Source: Varanus komodoensis (Eukaryota > Chordata > Lepidosauria > Squamata > Varanidae). Taken from it: DNA of 64,000 nucleotides. The notes below the pieces were generated by a model, which ran no database searches, was not told where the DNA came from, and saw only the letters and a program-made list of their open reading frames with translations. Position 1 is the stretch's first letter. Every line of letters starts with the position of its first letter. The translations under genes were made by a program, and so were the position numbers. The DNA lies in contig NW_025335268.1 of the NCBI RefSeq assembly GCF_004798865.1, forward strand, positions 54,243,922-54,307,921, given 5' to 3'. Shown piece by piece: positions 60,301 to 64,000 of the stretch.

Positions 60301-63300
60301 TCTCTGTATAGCTGCTTAAGGCTTTTTTGTCTCTTACCAGAGAAATTCAGTGTGAAGAGTGCACCAACGCTGTCCTTTGGAGGGTGTCCCTGGGCCTTCA
60401 AGCACCCGATTCCTTCTGATCTGGTCTGCCAACCAATTTCCACTACCATTGCGCATCACAAATTTATCCAGGAATACCAGCTGGCTCTCTGGCCCATAAA
60501 ACCAGTTGTAATTGGAATCTGCAATAGCAACAGTCCTTTGGAATCCTAGGAGGAAAAAATAAAAACAAATGTATATCTAAATAAATTGCCCAAAACTGTG
60601 GCTTAAAGATACATGAGAATTATGACCAAAGGTAAGAATCCATCTAGGATATCGTTCTGCTGTGGTGAAGACACATAGATCTTACTTTCTGACCACTAAT
60701 GTGTCTTCTCCATGTCATCCAGAGCAGAGTTTTCAGGACTTGAAATAGGCTCTGGAGTAAAATGGCTTGAACATGGATGTTTGGCAGATGAAACTGCCTA
60801 TATCCATGCTGAGCTGGATGCCACTGTTTTGAAAGAGCTAAAGATGAATGGTGCTAATGCATTCTAGATGTATTAATAGGAATACCTTTCAGCCCGTGCA
60901 GTCTGAGGACACCAACAAACTGCTTGGGGCACTGAAGCCTCCAAACAAAGGTGCTGTGGGTAGGGAAACTGCCTGCTGTGAATGGAAGAGGAATGGAAGT
61001 TTACAGGTGGTCCTAGATGAGGTTGACCTTCCCCCAACTGATTCAGATCAGCTCTGACAGCATTTACCACCCGTGCAGGCACAGCTCCTCTGTTGCATGT
61101 AACCATCTCTCAGCTGAGACCCTGTCAAAAGATCTATTCATAACTGATTTGGAACAGACTGATTTGAATGACTTGCCTGGCAGAACCGTCCTGTACATAA
61201 AAGCAAAATGTTGTTTCAGCCAGGGGTGCTTAAAGTGGTTAATGTCAAAGTGCCTTTGGACAAGAAACATGTACTGGAAAAGGGATCTGGTGGTGTAGCT
61301 GCCATAAGCTACTCCTTCATAAAGGGATCCATCTGTCACTTCTTGTAGCAGAACCATAGACTTCTCCATGATTGTGAGGACTTGCTTGGTCCACAGGTAG
61401 GCTTCCTGAAGGTAACCTGGAAGAAAGAGACTGGGATTACACTGACCGCATTATACCCAACACCTATAAGAAGCATGGTCTTTTAAAATGCAGGTATAAA
61501 ACTGACATATCTGTTTATGGCTGGTGCAAGTACATGATGCAAAATCCAGAGAGGCAGATGACACAGAATTCTTTATCCTCTGAATTCCAGCTTTTGTTAA
61601 GAGGGGAAAAAAATCTCAAACATGAAATCATGTTGTGATCCATCCTCCTGCATGTGTGTACAAGCAACTTGCGCTCTGAAAGTTGCCTGTGTGCATCTCT
61701 GGTGAAGGGCAAGGGAGTTGCACCTATACATGGGAGGCATGCAAGGGGCTTAAATAGCATGTAATGCCCAGGCTCTTTGCCAAGTGATCTTGTCTGGCCA
61801 ATGGCCAGTGGCAACAATGCTTGATTAGAATTCAGATTGTAGTTGATCAGATTATGATGATCAGTTCAAAGAAAGTATTAGCTCAGTGTTGTGCACTGTG
61901 GAAAAAGGAGAATTCCATGGTACAGATTATTGCAAACGTGAATTAAAATAAAGCAGACAGTAGTATAACCCCTTCCCCCCTTTTGGTATGGCTGGATTTG
62001 AGATACTACGTACTAGGATGTCACTGTGGGAAAATTTCCCTGTGTTTCCTTTTGTTGCAGTGGCAGCTGCCAGTTTGAGCATTTGAGCTGTGGAAAGAGT
62101 ACACTGTACCTTGTTATGCAAAAATCCAATGAGTGTGGCTTGTTGGGATTGTTAAAAGAGTACCCACAACCCTACAACAGGCCACAGCCTCTGGTGCCTT
62201 GTCAACCATCCTAACAACCTACCCTCACATTGCTTGCACAGAATAAGCTACAGTATCCCTCCATTCACCATGGCTTGAATATTAAAAGTAGTGGTGGCAG
62301 CCATAATGAGAAACCCCACATGGAAGTTCACCCACAGTGGCTTCGTTACATGCAAACTGGGTCAGTGGTACAATTGTAGCCTCTCATTCTCAGAAAAGAG
62401 ATATGAATACCATATTTATCAAAGGTTTGTAATCATTCCCTGTAAGGAAAAGCTAAATCCTTACATCTTACTTCAGAAAATGGATGCAATGGGAAAATGA
62501 GATTAAGGTTTAGAAAGTGGTGTGAGAAGTGCAGGAAACGAACAGGGAAATTACTTATGCTTTCATACTAACATCCTCTTCCACACTAAGTGTTTTGCAA
62601 ATACCTAGAATATATAATCCTTAATGTAAATAAATTGTATGCAGATGTGTTGAGAATAAAAGGGTAACATTAATCTAGCAACTGACCTATTTGTAACTTT
62701 TCTCAGTTTGAAGTACTGTCAATCTAAGTCAAGCCAATGTGAGTGGAAGGCAGACGTAGTCTAGTTGGTGCTGGCCCCAATATATCCTTCTGTATGTTTG
62801 CATGAGATCAGCGTTCCCCAGCCAGGTGCCCTGCAGATGTTTTGACCTACAACTCTTGGAACAGCTGGCCACTGGCCATTCTGGCAGGGGATAAAGGGAA
62901 GTGAAATCCAAAACACTTGGAGGGCATGATGTTGGGAAATCTGCATTAAATGCTGGCTACTGATATGTGTCAAGCAACTGTATCACCTTCTGAAAAATGG
63001 CTTATAATTAGCAAACACAAATTGTTTATACATGCTTTAAAGTTACTGAGCACATACCTTGATTCATTAGAACCAGGCTTCCAGCCAACAAGGCCACACA
63101 GTTGGTAGGTTGATGGTTGTGTAGGTACTGGAAACCCCATCCACGCCTATATGATGCTTCATACATATATCCTGAGGCATTGGCAATTACCTCAAGAAAC
63201 TTTTCCTGCTGAGACTTACTAAGATAGTTGTACAAAAAGTCATATGCAGTGGCAAATCCAACCAGAGAGTGAGCAAGAGGGACCTCATCCCATGGTGCAT

Positions 63301-63311
63301 CCTTTACTAGC
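57400..63311 (-). CDS. DSE: DSE, dermatan-sulfate epimerase, 3' part (four last coding exons)
   Basis: Exons in transcript order: 63058-63311, 61177-61416, 60338-60545 and 57400-59176. They join in phase and cover about 825 residues, from [15 protein letters not shown] (near human residue 140) to the C-terminus CSQAQC; earlier exons lie beyond the right edge. The enzyme converts glucuronic to iduronic acid in chondroitin to make dermatan sulfate in the ER/Golgi lumen. Catalytic regions known from DSE are intact: [22 protein letters not shown] and [12 protein letters not shown] (the histidines and tyrosine of the active site). The C-terminus has two hydrophobic membrane segments ([20 protein letters not shown] and [18 protein letters not shown]). 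The intron after 61177 starts with GC instead of GT. A nine-glutamine run lies at 57877-57903. The 1.8-kb last exon is one uninterrupted frame. Confidence 0.98.
57877..57903 (-). repeat. CAG/CAA trinucleotide tract encoding nine glutamines in DSE
   Basis: Eight CAG and one CAA codon in a row follow the FAIS motif. The human protein has a shorter glutamine run at the same place, so the tract is a length-variable coding microsatellite in a linker before a basic stretch ([12 protein letters not shown]). Confidence 0.95.
60180..60235 (+). repeat. SINE-tail-like fragment in DSE intron
   Basis: 'tgctgttgttacgtgccatc' and 'gctgacttatggaggcccta' match the common reptile retroposon module 'gttgttaggtgccgtcaag...gacttatggcgacccta'. 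Its class is uncertain; it often accompanies 5S-type SINEs. Confidence 0.4.
61175..61176 (-). other. Non-canonical GC splice donor of DSE
   Basis: The exon ends CTGCCAG and the intron begins GCAAGT. This fits the consensus AG|GCAAGT of GC-AG introns, and the phase joins correctly to GATTCCAAAGG at 60545. Confidence 0.85.
62810..62945. repeat. Palindromic MITE-like repeat copy
   Basis: The left arm 'ccccagccaggtgccctgca', 'gatgttttgacctacaactc' has its inverse in 'gaaatccaaaacacttggag', 'ggcatgatgttgggaa'. It lies in the DSE intron between exons 63058-63311 and 61177-61416. Confidence 0.65.
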
Positions 63312-64000
63312 CTGTCAAAGAGAAGAGAAGTGTCAACTCTATCCATTTAACCTGTGTAGATATTACATAAAATAATTATTGTGAATTTTGAACATCTTTA
63401 AATAGAAAACTGAATTAATACAAAGATACTGCAAGATTGTTGGAAGATACATTCCATAACCAGCTTGTCAAGTTGACTGACAAATGGCTCTGAAACTTGG
63501 GGGAATGTCTTAGGCAACCTCAGCTGGAGAGAATGAATGAATTGGGTGAAAGAAAAAAATGCAACACACCTCAGATTGTGCTACTGGAAATCTGTGCACC
63601 TGCCTTTGCATCGTATCTGACAATTCTGCTGCACAATTGCCCTGGGTAGAATCCTATATGCTACCTGCAACACACATGCAGTGCTTATGGCTGCCATCTG
63701 CCCTATTCTGTTTAATAAAAGCAATGCTGCTGAGCACAAAGGAGTCTACTTGCAATTCGGCCACGTTCACTGAAGTGAAAGTAGCAGCCTTGCTTAGGGG
63801 AAACCCATGTGCCCCATACCCCGACCCCCCAGTATCAAGATTAGTTATAGAATTAAAAATGGATGGGTCACCAGGGGCTCACTTTTGTTTGATTTGGTGC
63901 CAGTGTGTCCCTGGTCTCCCCAGCTGAGAATGGTCTCACTAATTTCGCAGCAGGTCTTGATATCCAATTTCGGAGTCAGTGATTACTTTCAAATCTCCCA
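63312..64000. other. Intron of DSE up to the window edge
   Basis: No preceding DSE exon is visible; the expected coding text before LVKDAPW (such as DYMERMAAQPSW) is absent, so it lies further right. Nothing else recognised. Confidence 0.6.

Noticed and set aside
59959-60549. 196-codon plus-strand ORF across DSE exon and intron
   Set aside because: Half of it is the antisense of the DSE exon 60338-60545 and the rest is intron; no homology.

Overview
The window looks like vertebrate, most probably squamate reptile, nuclear DNA. Four host genes are split by GT-AG introns, and the space between them is filled with CR1/L2-type LINEs, an L1, an RTE/BovB-like scrap, tRNA- and 5S-derived SINEs, hAT elements and microsatellites. 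The proteins match tetrapod families closely. The reptile assignment rests on the repeat mix and is an inference; the gene identities are much firmer.

Layout. From left to right: RWDD1 on the minus strand (7 coding exons, 49-9722) with a CpG-rich promoter at about 9.6-10.3 kb; the two last exons of a broken SULT3-like sulfotransferase gene on the minus strand (11352-14977), whose intron holds a hAT element and an L1; a repeat-rich interval (15-26 kb); TRAPPC3L on the plus strand (26228-36420, first coding exon not found); CALHM6 on the minus strand (two exons, 40491-43416) with an ISRE-like element just upstream; a repeat-rich interval with two CTCF-like motifs (43.8-57 kb); and the 3' part of DSE on the minus strand (57400-63311), whose 5' exons lie beyond the right edge.

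The order and orientation RWDD1 / TRAPPC3L / CALHM6 / DSE is that of the human 6q22 block, inverted. CALHM5 and CALHM4, which lie inside TRAPPC3L in human, were not seen. A SULT3 relic fits the rodent locus, where, as I recall, Sult3a genes lie close to Rwdd1. The genes do not form a pathway: RWDD1 is a DRG2 partner, TRAPPC3L a TRAPP tethering subunit, CALHM6 an interferon-induced CALHM-family channel-like protein, and DSE the Golgi/ER epimerase that makes dermatan sulfate.

Most interesting points: the SULT3-like pseudogene; the triple GAAA ISRE-like element of CALHM6; two strong CTCF-like motifs 360 bp apart between CALHM6 and DSE; a GC-AG intron in DSE; a palindromic MITE family with many copies; two related hAT MITEs in near-identical target octamers; a LINE ORF1 with a GDSL-esterase domain; and two unassigned membrane-protein-like open segments (1922-2111 plus, 22878-23231 minus). 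I saw no retrovirus, Polinton, tRNA gene, CRISPR or bacterial-type feature.
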